Below are positions 6,742-13,321 of a stretch of DNA of 13,321 nt, in pieces. Each line of letters begins with the position of its first letter. Position 1 is the stretch's first letter. The stretch is taken from NCBI GenBank assembly GCA_938037185.1, contig CALHQK010000008.1, forward strand, positions 1-13,321, written 5' to 3'. A model generated the notes under the pieces. The model did not search any database and was not told the origin of the DNA. It saw only the letters and a program-made list of their open reading frames with translations. Made by a program: the position numbers and the translations under genes. Source of the stretch: an uncultured Riemerella sp. GTDB taxonomy: Bacteria; Bacteroidota; Bacteroidia; Flavobacteriales; Weeksellaceae.

Positions 6742-7506
6742 TTATTTGTTAAAAGCCAAAGGATATTTCACATTAGAATGAGAGGAAATGCTGGCTTTCA
6801 GAGAGCCTACGAGGAGTTTTGCCTCCATCTCCACGGGGATATGGTTTTGGTCATTGGTCACCCACATGATTACGCCCTCTTTTTCCTTGAAAACCCTCCC
6901 GCTCATCACAGATGGAATGATTTTCAGACATTGTATCTTGCCGAGTTTGGTCTTTTTGGTCTCTATGCCTACTACTTTTAGGAGAAAAGGGTAAGATTCA
7001 TCATCTATCCAGACATTTAGCTTTATCTGGCTTCCTACCTTCAGCTTCTGGTGAGACATATTCCTAAGGTGATAAAAGGCGGAGAGCATATCCTGAATCC
7101 CCTCAAAGGTGCGGAAGTTCCTTGTTTCCTTTTTAAACTTGTCATAAAGCACGAGCGTCTTATCATCATGATTGAAAGAAGTCTCGTAATGCCTTCTGTA
7201 ACTTCCCTCGGAGATGTTCCGCACATAAAAGCTCGGAAGCCCTGTCTGTGGGTCTATGTAGCTTTCGTAAATGTCATTTACCTTAAAGAAAGTATTCACT
7301 ATCCCTGTGCTGTAGCCCTTGCCTATCACTCGGTAGTGGGGTTTTCCTTTATAGCTGATCTGCCCTACGCTCAGTTCTGCCACTCCAGCGTTTATAAAGC
7401 CGTAGTGTATCCTGTAAGTAATCTTTTCGCCATCATTAATATGAACGAGCTGCGCAGAAACAAGCCCAAACAAAAACAATGCGAATGCTGACAAAAATTT
7501 TTTCAT
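6742..7506 (-). CDS. DUF3108 family periplasmic protein
   Basis: 254 residues from the ATG at 7506, which directly precedes a good signal peptide (MKKFLSAFALFLFGLVSAQ). The frame extends 14 codons further upstream with a non-signal-like sequence and is not preferred. The mature part is beta-rich and matches what I know of DUF3108 proteins: an opening GEKITYRIHYGFINAGVAEL, then NTFFKVNDIYESYIDPQTGLP, then the C-terminal EKEGVIMWVTNDQNHIPVEM. These proteins are exported and have no established reaction; some resemble lipoprotein-handling beta-barrel-like domains. It lies 48 bases after the korA stop with no convincing promoter between, so it is probably co-transcribed with korA, and it ends at the terminator at 6690-6730. 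The family call rests on motif recognition and is fairly confident; the function is unknown. Confidence 0.8.
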   Translation of the reverse strand: MKKFLSAFALFLFGLVSAQLVHINDGEKITYRIHYGFINAGVAELSVGQISYKGKPHYRVIGKGYSTGIVNTFFKVNDIYESYIDPQTGLPSFYVRNISEGSYRRHYETSFNHDDKTLVLYDKFKKETRNFRTFEGIQDMLSAFYHLRNMSHQKLKVGSQIKLNVWIDDESYPFLLKVVGIETKKTKLGKIQCLKIIPSVMSGRVFKEKEGVIMWVTNDQNHIPVEMEAKLLVGSLKASISSHSNVKYPLAFNK

Positions 7507-7554
7507 AAATAAATCTTTTTGGGGTGAGTGTGGCAAAAATGCTGCCAAAAGTTT

Positions 7555-9381
7555 TTAGTCTCTATTATCCAAGACAAACTGCTCTATCTCTGCGGATAGA
7601 AAGGGAGTCCCTTGGATTTTGTTAAAAAGAATGCATTTTACCTGATATTTATCTTGGATAAGTTTAATAAGCTGTCCGTTATTGATTTCCGGAATGATGA
7701 TTTTCTTAAACCTGCCAAGCACCTCCCCCAAGTCTTTTGGAAATGGCGCCAAGTTTCTCAGCTGAAGGTGTGAGACAGAAACATTCTGTTCAAGGAGATT
7801 TTTCACGGCATCTCGGATACTTCCATAAGAAGAACCCCAAGAAAGCAGGAGGATTTCTCCAGTATCCCCGCCTTGGTCTATACTTAGAGGAGGATAAGAT
7901 GCACTTATATTTTCAAATTTTTCAGCTCGTAATTTCACCATTTTTTGATGATTGGCACTATCGTAACTTACATGCCCTGTGATGTCTTGTTTCTCCAGCC
8001 CTCCTACTACATGCTCTTTCCCTGCTACACCTGGGACAGCTATTCTTCGGGAAAGATTTTCTTCCCTTGCATACGGCTGATAGGCTGTGCCGTCTGCTTC
8101 TTTGATATAGGGAGAATGAATATCAGGCAGGGATTCAAAATCTGGGATAAGCCAAGGTTCCGTACCATTTCCGAGGTATCCATCAGAAAGAAGGATAACT
8201 GGCGTGGTGTGTTCCAAAGCTATTTTTACCGCTTGGAAAGCTGCCGCAAAACAATCGGAAGGAGACTTAGCCGCGATGACGGGTATCGGGGCTTCTCCGT
8301 TTCGCCCATATACAGCTTGGAGAAGGTCTGCCTGTTCTGTTTTAGTAGGCAGCCCCGTAGAGGGACCTCCCCGCTGGACATTGACAACTACCATAGGAAG
8401 TTCTAACATAAATGCAAGACCTAATCCCTCTGTTTTCAAAGCCATACCAGGCCCCGAAGTAGCCGTGATACCTAAATCACCAGCAAAGGCAGCTCCTATC
8501 ACAGCGGTCATTGCTGCTATTTCATCTTCTGCCTGAAAAGTTTTCACTCCCAGAGGTTTATATTTAGACAAATAATGTAAAATATCCGATGCGGGAGTAA
8601 TAGGATAACCTCCGTAAAACAGCTCCAAACCTGCCTTTTGTGCCGCCGAAAGCACTCCTAAAACAACAGCTTCATTTCCAGAAATACTGCGGTAGATTCC
8701 TTCCTGCATTTCTGCTTTTTCTACTGCAAATCTTTCAGTGAATACTTCTGCTATTTCTCCGTATTTATACCCAGCTTTCAGAACCTCTATATTGGCTTTT
8801 TTTATTTCTGAATTTTTAGAAAAGTGTTTTTCTATATAGTCTTCGGTATGTTTTACATCCTTTGAAAAAAGCCAATAGATAAAGCCCAGAGCAAACATAT
8901 TTTTGGATCTGTCTTTCTCTTTTTGAGAGAGAGAAGTCTCTTTCAGCGCTTCTAATGTATTTTTTGTAATGTCTATTTCGTGAATTGTAAAGCGCTCTCG
9001 CAAGGATTCTATGGGATTCTGCTCATAATCCGCCAGAGCAAGATTTTTCCTATCAAACCCCGCCGAATTTATGATGAGAATACCGCCCTGTTTTACTTTA
9101 TGAAGATTTTTCTTTAAAGCAGCTGCATTCATTGCTACCAAAACATCACAAGAATCGCCAGGAGAATTGATTTCCCTGCTTCCAAAATGTATCTGAAAAC
9201 CAGAAACTCCCGCAATAGTCCCTGATGGCGCCCTTATCTCAGCGGGAAAATCCGGCAGAGTACTAAGGTCATTCCCAAAGAAAGCTACAGTCTGGCTGAA
9301 CTGGCTTCCTGTAAACTGCATCCCATCCCCAGAATCTCCCGCAAATAATATTGTGACATCTTTTAATTCCTTGATATTCAT
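7555..9381 (-). CDS. korA: 2-oxoacid:ferredoxin oxidoreductase, fused gamma-alpha subunit (2-oxoglutarate type)
   Basis: 608 residues from the ATG at 9381; a TTG two codons upstream is also in frame but less likely. Together with KorB (thiamine-diphosphate and Fe-S subunit) it would oxidise 2-oxoglutarate or a related 2-oxoacid plus CoA to the acyl-CoA, reducing ferredoxin in the cytoplasm. Residues about 8-190 form the gamma domain, with GDSGDG at 15-20. From about 235 comes the alpha domain: YPITPASD at 259-266, QAEDEIAAMTAVIGAAFAGD, ATSGPG at 307-312 and QRGGPSTGLPT at 336-346. The C-terminal domain II contains the LLSWGSSYGS and IIIPEINNGQL motifs. The gamma-alpha fusion at this length is usual for Bacteroidota KorA. 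No korB is adjacent: a DUF3108 gene follows instead. It has its own promoter, just after the tRNA terminator. 2-oxoglutarate as substrate is inferred from family resemblance. Confidence 0.93.
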   Translation of the reverse strand: MNIKELKDVTILFAGDSGDGMQFTGSQFSQTVAFFGNDLSTLPDFPAEIRAPSGTIAGVSGFQIHFGSREINSPGDSCDVLVAMNAAALKKNLHKVKQGGILIINSAGFDRKNLALADYEQNPIESLRERFTIHEIDITKNTLEALKETSLSQKEKDRSKNMFALGFIYWLFSKDVKHTEDYIEKHFSKNSEIKKANIEVLKAGYKYGEIAEVFTERFAVEKAEMQEGIYRSISGNEAVVLGVLSAAQKAGLELFYGGYPITPASDILHYLSKYKPLGVKTFQAEDEIAAMTAVIGAAFAGDLGITATSGPGMALKTEGLGLAFMLELPMVVVNVQRGGPSTGLPTKTEQADLLQAVYGRNGEAPIPVIAAKSPSDCFAAAFQAVKIALEHTTPVILLSDGYLGNGTEPWLIPDFESLPDIHSPYIKEADGTAYQPYAREENLSRRIAVPGVAGKEHVVGGLEKQDITGHVSYDSANHQKMVKLRAEKFENISASYPPLSIDQGGDTGEILLLSWGSSYGSIRDAVKNLLEQNVSVSHLQLRNLAPFPKDLGEVLGRFKKIIIPEINNGQLIKLIQDKYQVKCILFNKIQGTPFLSAEIEQFVLDNRD

Positions 9382-9401
9382 CCTCAATTTTAAATTTTCG
9401 T

Positions 9402-9409
9402 CAAAGATA
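9402..9409 (-). promoter_or_regulatory. -7 element of the korA promoter
   Basis: TATCTTTG on the minus strand matches TAnnTTTG exactly and predicts a start near 9397, about 15 bases before the korA ATG at 9381. It lies only three bases beyond the T-run of the tRNA terminator, so the -33 region would fall inside that hairpin. No TTG is seen there. Confidence 0.5.
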
Positions 9410-9411
9410 TG

Positions 9412-9444
9412 AAAAAAGCACTTACATTTCCTGTAAGTGCTTTT
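9412..9444 (-). terminator. Rho-independent terminator of the tRNA gene
   Basis: A 12-bp perfect stem, AAAAGCACTTAC (9444-9433) with GTAAGTGCTTTT (9425-9414), encloses a 7-base loop. It starts four bases after the tRNA 3' end, and the stem's four terminal T run on to six in total. It separates the tRNA transcript from korA. Confidence 0.85.
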
Positions 9445-9448
9445 AGAG

Positions 9449-9522
9449 TGGCCCCACTTGGGCTCGAACCAAGGACTTGCTGATTATGAGTCAGCTACTC
9501 TAACCGACTGAGTTATAGGGCC
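9449..9522 (-). tRNA. tRNA with CAU anticodon, probably tRNA-Ile2 (lysidine-modified), possibly elongator tRNA-Met
   Basis: A 74-base cloverleaf reads on the minus strand. The acceptor GGCCCTA pairs with TGGGGCC with one T-G wobble, the D stem is ACTC/GAGT, and the anticodon stem GCTGA/TCAGC encloses loop CTCATAA (anticodon CAT). The T stem is CTTGG/CCAAG with loop TTCGAGC, and the discriminator is A. The acceptor pairs C4-G69 and C5-G68 and the GGCCC...GGGGCC ends resemble E. coli tRNA-Ile2, whose C34 is changed to lysidine by TilS to read AUA; this is why I favour Ile2 over Met. It is not the initiator, since the three G-C pairs below the anticodon loop are absent. CCA is not encoded. Confidence 0.9.
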
Positions 9523-9562
9523 TAACCAAAGAATTTTTAAATCCTTTAATCAAATTGGTTTG

Positions 9563-9594
9563 CAAATATATTAAATAAAACTGATAAATCACAA
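9563..9594 (-). promoter_or_regulatory. Promoter of the tRNA gene
   Basis: On the minus strand TATATTTG (9563-9570) is an exact -7 element, with a TTG at 9592-9594 separated from it by 21 bases. The predicted start near 9558 leaves about 36 bases of 5' leader to be removed by RNase P. This is one of the best promoter matches in the window. Confidence 0.65.
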
Positions 9595-9706
9595 AAAAAT
9601 TAATTGATTTTTTAATGTTTATATTTTAATTAACTGATTTTCATTAAAGAAACATAAAAAATTTATTGTTCATCTCAAATATATCATTAAAATTCAATCT
9701 TTTTAT

Positions 9707-9714
9707 TATATTTG
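9707..9714 (+). promoter_or_regulatory. -7 element of the sigma factor-lipA promoter
   Basis: TATATTTG is an exact match to TAnnTTTG. Transcription would start around 9719, only a few bases before the TTG at 9722 and about 12 before the TTG at 9731. No clear -33 TTG is seen. The rest of 9571-9706 is AT-rich with no other feature visible. Confidence 0.55.
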
Positions 9715-9721
9715 TTCCAAA

Positions 9722-10273
9722 TTGATTTTTTTGAAGAAAGAAGATTTACAAGAGCTTCTAAAAAAGGTAAAGGAAGGAAACCAAAAGGCACAAACCAAAT
9801 TAATCAACTATTTTTGGGAAGATGTTTTTGGCTTTATTCTAAAAAAAGTCCAAGACAAAGTAACTGCGGATGAACTTACTGTTGTAGTTTTTACAAAGGT
9901 TTTGGCAAAACTGGATTTATACGATGAAAATTTTGAGTTTAAAACTTGGATTTTAACCATCGCACAAAATTCAGTGATAGACTATTGGCGGAAAGAATCA
10001 AAAAAGGAAACTCTAACAGAAAATTTAGCAGAAGTAAAAAATGAATTTGAAAAATCTCCAGAGGAATTATTAATTTCCAAACAGCAGCAACAGCGCATCA
10101 TCAGCACGATTGCTTCTATGGACAGTAATTACCGCAAGATACTGGAGCTGAGATTCTTCGAGGAAAAAAGCATAAAAGAAATTGCAGAAACTCTGAATAT
10201 TTCGGTTGCAAATACGAAAGTGAGAATAATGAGAGCAAAAAAAATATTAGCTGAATTATTAAAAAACGAATAA
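9722..10273 (+). CDS. Sigma-70 family RNA polymerase sigma factor (ECF type)
   Basis: Up to 183 residues; directs RNA polymerase to a set of promoters. Region 2 spans about 23-91, with the -10-recognition and melting segment FKTWILTIAQNSVIDYWRK at 73-91. A charged linker follows, then region 4 at about 120-175 with a helix-turn-helix, SIKEIAETLNISVANTKVRI. Regions 1 and 3 are absent, as in ECF sigma factors. There is no ATG near the N-terminus: the first Met codon is about 130 codons in, inside region 4. Translation must start at a TTG, either at 9722 or at 9731 (180 residues), both very close to the predicted transcription start. No anti-sigma gene adjoins it; lipA follows after 7 bases, so the two are almost certainly co-transcribed. 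Target genes cannot be told from the sequence. Confidence 0.92.
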   Translation: MIFLKKEDLQELLKKVKEGNQKAQTKLINYFWEDVFGFILKKVQDKVTADELTVVVFTKVLAKLDLYDENFEFKTWILTIAQNSVIDYWRKESKKETLTENLAEVKNEFEKSPEELLISKQQQQRIISTIASMDSNYRKILELRFFEEKSIKEIAETLNISVANTKVRIMRAKKILAELLKNE

Positions 10274-10280
10274 AAAAATA

Positions 10281-11153
10281 ATGAACAAAGAGGTTTCCGA
10301 GACAAATACCATAACCAATAAACCCAAGTGGATAAGGGTAAAACTCCCAACAGGAAAAAACTACCGAGAACTCCGCTCATTGGTTGATAAATATAAGCTT
10401 AACACCATCTGCCAGAGTGGCTCCTGCCCAAATATGGGAGACTGCTGGGGCGAAGGAACGGCTACCTTTATGATTTTAGGGAATATATGCACCCGTTCGT
10501 GCGGTTTTTGTGGAGTAAAGACTGGTAAACCACTGGATGTAAACTGGGAAGAACCAGAAAAAATAGCCCGTTCCATCAAACTAATGAAAATAAAACACGC
10601 TGTCATCACCTCCGTAGACAGGGATGATTTGAAGGATATGGGCTCTATCCTCTGGGCAGAAACGGTAAATGCTGTGAGAAGAATTTCTCCCGAAACCACA
10701 CTAGAAACCCTTATTCCTGATTTCCAAGGAATTACAAGACATCTTGACAGAATGATAGAAGTGGCGCCAGAAGTCATTTCGCACAATATGGAAACCGTGA
10801 AAAGGCTGACACGAGAAGTGAGAATTCAGGCAAAATATGAAAGAAGCCTAGATGTCCTCAAATACCTGAAAGACTCAGGACAGCGAAGAACAAAAACAGG
10901 AATAATGCTGGGGCTGGGCGAAGAAAGAGATGAAGTTTTCCAAACCATAGAAGATATCAAAAATGCTAATGTGGATGTAATCACCATAGGGCAGTATCTA
11001 CAGCCAAGTAAAAAACACCTGCCTGTGAAAAGATTTATCCCATTGGAAGAGTTCGAAGAGTATAGAATTTTCGCGGAAAATCTGGGATTCAGACATGTAG
11101 AGAGTTCGCCTCTTACAAGAAGTTCTTACAGAGCAGAAAGACATATTTTATAA
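10281..11153 (+). CDS. lipA: Lipoyl synthase
   Basis: 290 residues, the normal family length. A radical-SAM enzyme that inserts two sulfur atoms into protein-bound octanoyl groups to make lipoyl cofactors for pyruvate and 2-oxoglutarate dehydrogenases and the glycine cleavage system. All signatures are visible: auxiliary-cluster cysteines C44, C49 and C55 (CQSGSCPNMGDC), radical-SAM CX3CX2C at C70, C74 and C77 (CTRSCGFC), and the C-terminal RSSY at 280-283, whose Ser binds the auxiliary cluster. Also typical are SVDRDDLKDMGS, HNMETV and GIMLGLGEERDEV. It lies 7 bases after the sigma factor gene and 32 before the M13 peptidase gene. lipB is not in the window. The ATG at 10281 follows an A-rich leader without a Shine-Dalgarno site. 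Confidence 0.98.
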   Translation: MNKEVSETNTITNKPKWIRVKLPTGKNYRELRSLVDKYKLNTICQSGSCPNMGDCWGEGTATFMILGNICTRSCGFCGVKTGKPLDVNWEEPEKIARSIKLMKIKHAVITSVDRDDLKDMGSILWAETVNAVRRISPETTLETLIPDFQGITRHLDRMIEVAPEVISHNMETVKRLTREVRIQAKYERSLDVLKYLKDSGQRRTKTGIMLGLGEERDEVFQTIEDIKNANVDVITIGQYLQPSKKHLPVKRFIPLEEFEEYRIFAENLGFRHVESSPLTRSSYRAERHIL

Positions 11154-11185
11154 CTAAATAATAATTTAACTTAAATTTTAATATT

Positions 11186-13279
11186 ATGAAAATTACATCA
11201 TTAGGCATTTCCCTTTTAGCAGGAGCTTATTTCCTTACTTCCTGCTCCACGCAGAAAAATGCAACAGAACAAAAAGTAATGGAAGAGAAAAAAGAAGAAA
11301 ACCACGCTCATGCCCAGCAGCATGACCATGGGATTGCTCTTGATTTGATGGATACTTCCGTGCGTCCGCAAGATGATTTTTACAACTATGTAAACGGCGG
11401 ATGGATGAAAACTGCCGTAATTCCTGCTGACAAATCTACTTGGGGTTCTTTCCAAGAATTGAGAGAAAAAACTGATGAAAATTCACTAAAAATCCTAAAA
11501 AACATCCTTTCTGAAAACTACCAAAAAGGAACTGAGGGACAACAGATTCAGGATTTGTATGCTACATATATGGATATGGACAAGCGTAACGCAGACGGCA
11601 TCAAACCTATCGAAAAGGATTTAGAAGAGATAAACTCTATCAGAAACCTAAAAGACCTTCAAAATTACCTTATAGGAGCAGTGAGAACTGGAGACAACCC
11701 GCTATACGGATGGAGCGTTTATACAGACCTTAAAAACTCTAAAATGAACGCTGTTTATCTTGGTGGGCCTCGTTTAGGTTTAGGTAAAGATTATTACCAA
11801 AAAGAAAATGAAGCGAACACAAAAACTATCGCTGAATACAAGAAATATGTGGCTTCTCTATTGCAGATTTTAGGCTACAAAAATGCTGATGCTACAGCAC
11901 AGAAAATCGTAGATTTTGAAAAGAGTTTAGCAAAAACTATCCTAACCAACGAGGAAGGAAGAGATGCTAACAAGCGATACAATCCAAAAACTACGGCTGA
12001 ACTTTCTAAATTGGTGAAAAATGTAAACTTGGCTAACTATTTGAAAGAAGCAGGAGTAAACACAGACCGAGTAATTCTATCTGAACTGAAATATTACGAA
12101 AACCTTGATAAATTCATCAATAGTAATAATATTGCTCTAATCAAAGATTACCTAAAACTTCGCCTTCTTTCTGGAAGCGCATCGAGCCTTGACCAGAGAT
12201 TGGATAAAATTAACTTTGATTTTTACAGCAAATATCTACAAGGACAGAAAGAGCAAAGAGCTATGGACAAAAGAGCTCTTAGCCTAATTAACAGTGTTCT
12301 TGGTGAAGCTTTCGGAAAATTATATGTACAAAAATACTTTTCTCCAGAGGCTAAACAAGAAATGGAAATCCTGATAGGTTACCTGAAAAAGGCTTACCAC
12401 AAGCACATCAGCGAACTAGAATGGATGTCCAGCGAAACAAAAACTAAGGCACTAGACAAGTTACACAAATTCTCTGTAAAAGTAGCTTACCCGAACAAAT
12501 GGGAAGATTACTCTAAACTCGTAGTAGAATCGCCTAAAAATGGGGCTTCGCTTTATTCTAACCTAAAAAATGTAGCTGAATGGAGCTACGAGAAAAGCCT
12601 AGAAAAAGTAGGAAAACCTGTAGATAAAGAAAAATGGGGAATGCCGCCTCAAACGGTAAACGCCTACTACAGCCCTACGAACAACGAAATCGTATTCCCA
12701 GCGGCTATTCTACAAGCGCCTTTCTTTGATTTCAAAGCTGACCCAGCGGTGAATTTCGGAGGAATAGGAGCTGTTATCGGACACGAGATTTCTCACGGAT
12801 TCGATGATGGAGGAGCTCGTTTCGATGGAGATGGAAACCTCAACAACTGGTGGACAGAGCAAGACCGTAAGAATTTTGACATCAAAGTAAAACAACTTGC
12901 AGAGCAGTACAGCAAATACGAGCCTGTAAAAGGAAGTTTCGTGAATGGTGTATTTACCAGCGGTGAAAACATCGCGGATTTAGGAGGAGTTTCCATTGCC
13001 TACGATGCTCTTCAAATGTACCTGAAAGAAAGAAAAAATCCAGGTATCATCAGCGGTTATACCCAAGAGCAAAGATTTTTCCTAAGCTGGGCTACTATCT
13101 GGAGAACTAAATCTACAGAGCAGTACCTCATAAACCAAGTGAAAACAGACCCACACTCACCAGGGTTCTACCGAGCTTTTGCTCCGCTTATCAATGTAGA
13201 TGCTTTCTACAAAGCATTTAATGTAAAAGAAGGTGACAAACTCTATAAAAAACCAGAAAACAGAATCAAAATCTGGTAA
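11186..13279 (+). CDS. M13 family zinc metallopeptidase, lipoprotein (PepO/neprilysin-like)
   Basis: 697 residues; cleaves peptides outside the cytoplasm with a gluzincin active site. The N-terminus is a lipoprotein signal, MKITSLGISLLAGAYFLTSC, with the lipid on Cys20. A charged linker follows with a His cluster (H40, H42, H46, H48). The M13 N-terminal domain starts near 51 (DTSVRPQDDFYNYVNGGW). The catalytic domain has NAYYSPTNNEIVFPAAIL from 492, zinc motif HEISH at 533-537 with catalytic Glu534, the third zinc ligand Glu594 in ENIADLGG, and DPHSPGFYR with His657 and Arg663. The C-terminus KPENRIKIW is typical, so the enzyme looks complete and active. It lies 32 bases after lipA with no exact promoter match between, so it may be co-transcribed, although TAAATTTT at 11172 is a weak candidate. 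The side of the envelope it occupies is not determined. Confidence 0.96.
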   Translation: MKITSLGISLLAGAYFLTSCSTQKNATEQKVMEEKKEENHAHAQQHDHGIALDLMDTSVRPQDDFYNYVNGGWMKTAVIPADKSTWGSFQELREKTDENSLKILKNILSENYQKGTEGQQIQDLYATYMDMDKRNADGIKPIEKDLEEINSIRNLKDLQNYLIGAVRTGDNPLYGWSVYTDLKNSKMNAVYLGGPRLGLGKDYYQKENEANTKTIAEYKKYVASLLQILGYKNADATAQKIVDFEKSLAKTILTNEEGRDANKRYNPKTTAELSKLVKNVNLANYLKEAGVNTDRVILSELKYYENLDKFINSNNIALIKDYLKLRLLSGSASSLDQRLDKINFDFYSKYLQGQKEQRAMDKRALSLINSVLGEAFGKLYVQKYFSPEAKQEMEILIGYLKKAYHKHISELEWMSSETKTKALDKLHKFSVKVAYPNKWEDYSKLVVESPKNGASLYSNLKNVAEWSYEKSLEKVGKPVDKEKWGMPPQTVNAYYSPTNNEIVFPAAILQAPFFDFKADPAVNFGGIGAVIGHEISHGFDDGGARFDGDGNLNNWWTEQDRKNFDIKVKQLAEQYSKYEPVKGSFVNGVFTSGENIADLGGVSIAYDALQMYLKERKNPGIISGYTQEQRFFLSWATIWRTKSTEQYLINQVKTDPHSPGFYRAFAPLINVDAFYKAFNVKEGDKLYKKPENRIKIW

Positions 13280-13288
13280 GAAAACCAT

Positions 13289-13321
13289 AAAAAATCCATC
13301 ACGAAATGTGATGGATTTTTT
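13289..13321 (+). terminator. Rho-independent terminator after the M13 peptidase gene
   Basis: ATCCATCAC (13294-13302) and GTGATGGAT (13308-13316) form a 9-bp perfect stem with loop GAAAT, followed by a T-run reaching the window edge. The A-run before the stem (13289-13294) could make it work in both directions. It closes the sigma factor-lipA-peptidase cluster. Confidence 0.85.

Noticed and set aside
6341..6981. Two overlapping plus-strand open frames through the array encoding 7-residue repeats (such as LLTSHED and LLHMKIY)
   Set aside because: The 21-bp unit has no stop codon in these frames, so openness is automatic. The 20-bp units shift the frame within the array, one frame starts inside the receptor gene and the other runs antisense into the DUF3108 gene, and no signal, domain or promoter supports either.
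7507..7554. Promoter for the DUF3108 gene in the 48-base gap after korA
   Set aside because: The nearest match on the minus strand is CATTTTTG, which lacks the leading T of TAnnTTTG, and no -33 TTG fits. Read-through from korA is simpler.

Overview
The window looks like chromosomal DNA from a flavobacterium of the Chryseobacterium/Elizabethkingia/Riemerella kind (Weeksellaceae). The grounds are the AT-rich, A-rich leaders without Shine-Dalgarno sites, several copies of the Bacteroidota -7 promoter element TAnnTTTG, a tRNA gene without an encoded CCA end, and the flavobacterial character of the proteins (fused KorA, Smr-less MutS2, M13 lipoprotein peptidase). The genus is an inference; the phylum is much safer.

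Layout, left to right. A YbdG-type MscS mechanosensitive channel gene (minus strand, cut by the left edge) diverges from a small exported protein or lipoprotein of unknown function. That small gene converges on ung, overlapping it by 14 bases at the 3' ends. ung follows mutS2 by 24 bases on the minus strand, giving a probable two-gene DNA-maintenance operon. mutS2 diverges from a plus-strand TonB-dependent outer-membrane receptor. Downstream of the receptor is a gene-free stretch of about 360 bases holding 14 tandem units of 20-21 bp, most built around a CTTC...GAAG palindrome, and then a bidirectional rho-independent terminator. On the other side a minus-strand pair reads towards it: korA (2-oxoacid:ferredoxin oxidoreductase, fused gamma-alpha subunit) followed by a periplasmic DUF3108 protein. 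Upstream of korA is a minus-strand CAU-anticodon tRNA, probably tRNA-Ile2, with its own promoter and terminator. The right third is a plus-strand cluster: an ECF-type sigma factor with no ATG start, lipA (lipoyl synthase) 7 bases later, and an M13 zinc metallopeptidase lipoprotein ended by a terminator at the right edge.

The genes are mostly housekeeping. KorA and LipA both serve 2-oxoacid metabolism: ferredoxin-linked 2-oxoacid oxidation, and lipoylation of the dehydrogenase complexes. Ung and MutS2 act on DNA. The receptor, the small exported protein, the DUF3108 protein and the M13 peptidase are envelope proteins.

I see no CRISPR array, phage, transposon, toxin-antitoxin or defence island. 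The most unusual structure is the 21-bp tandem palindromic array at 6390-6680. Next is a perfect 15-bp palindrome sitting over the mutS2 -7 element and its GTG start codon.
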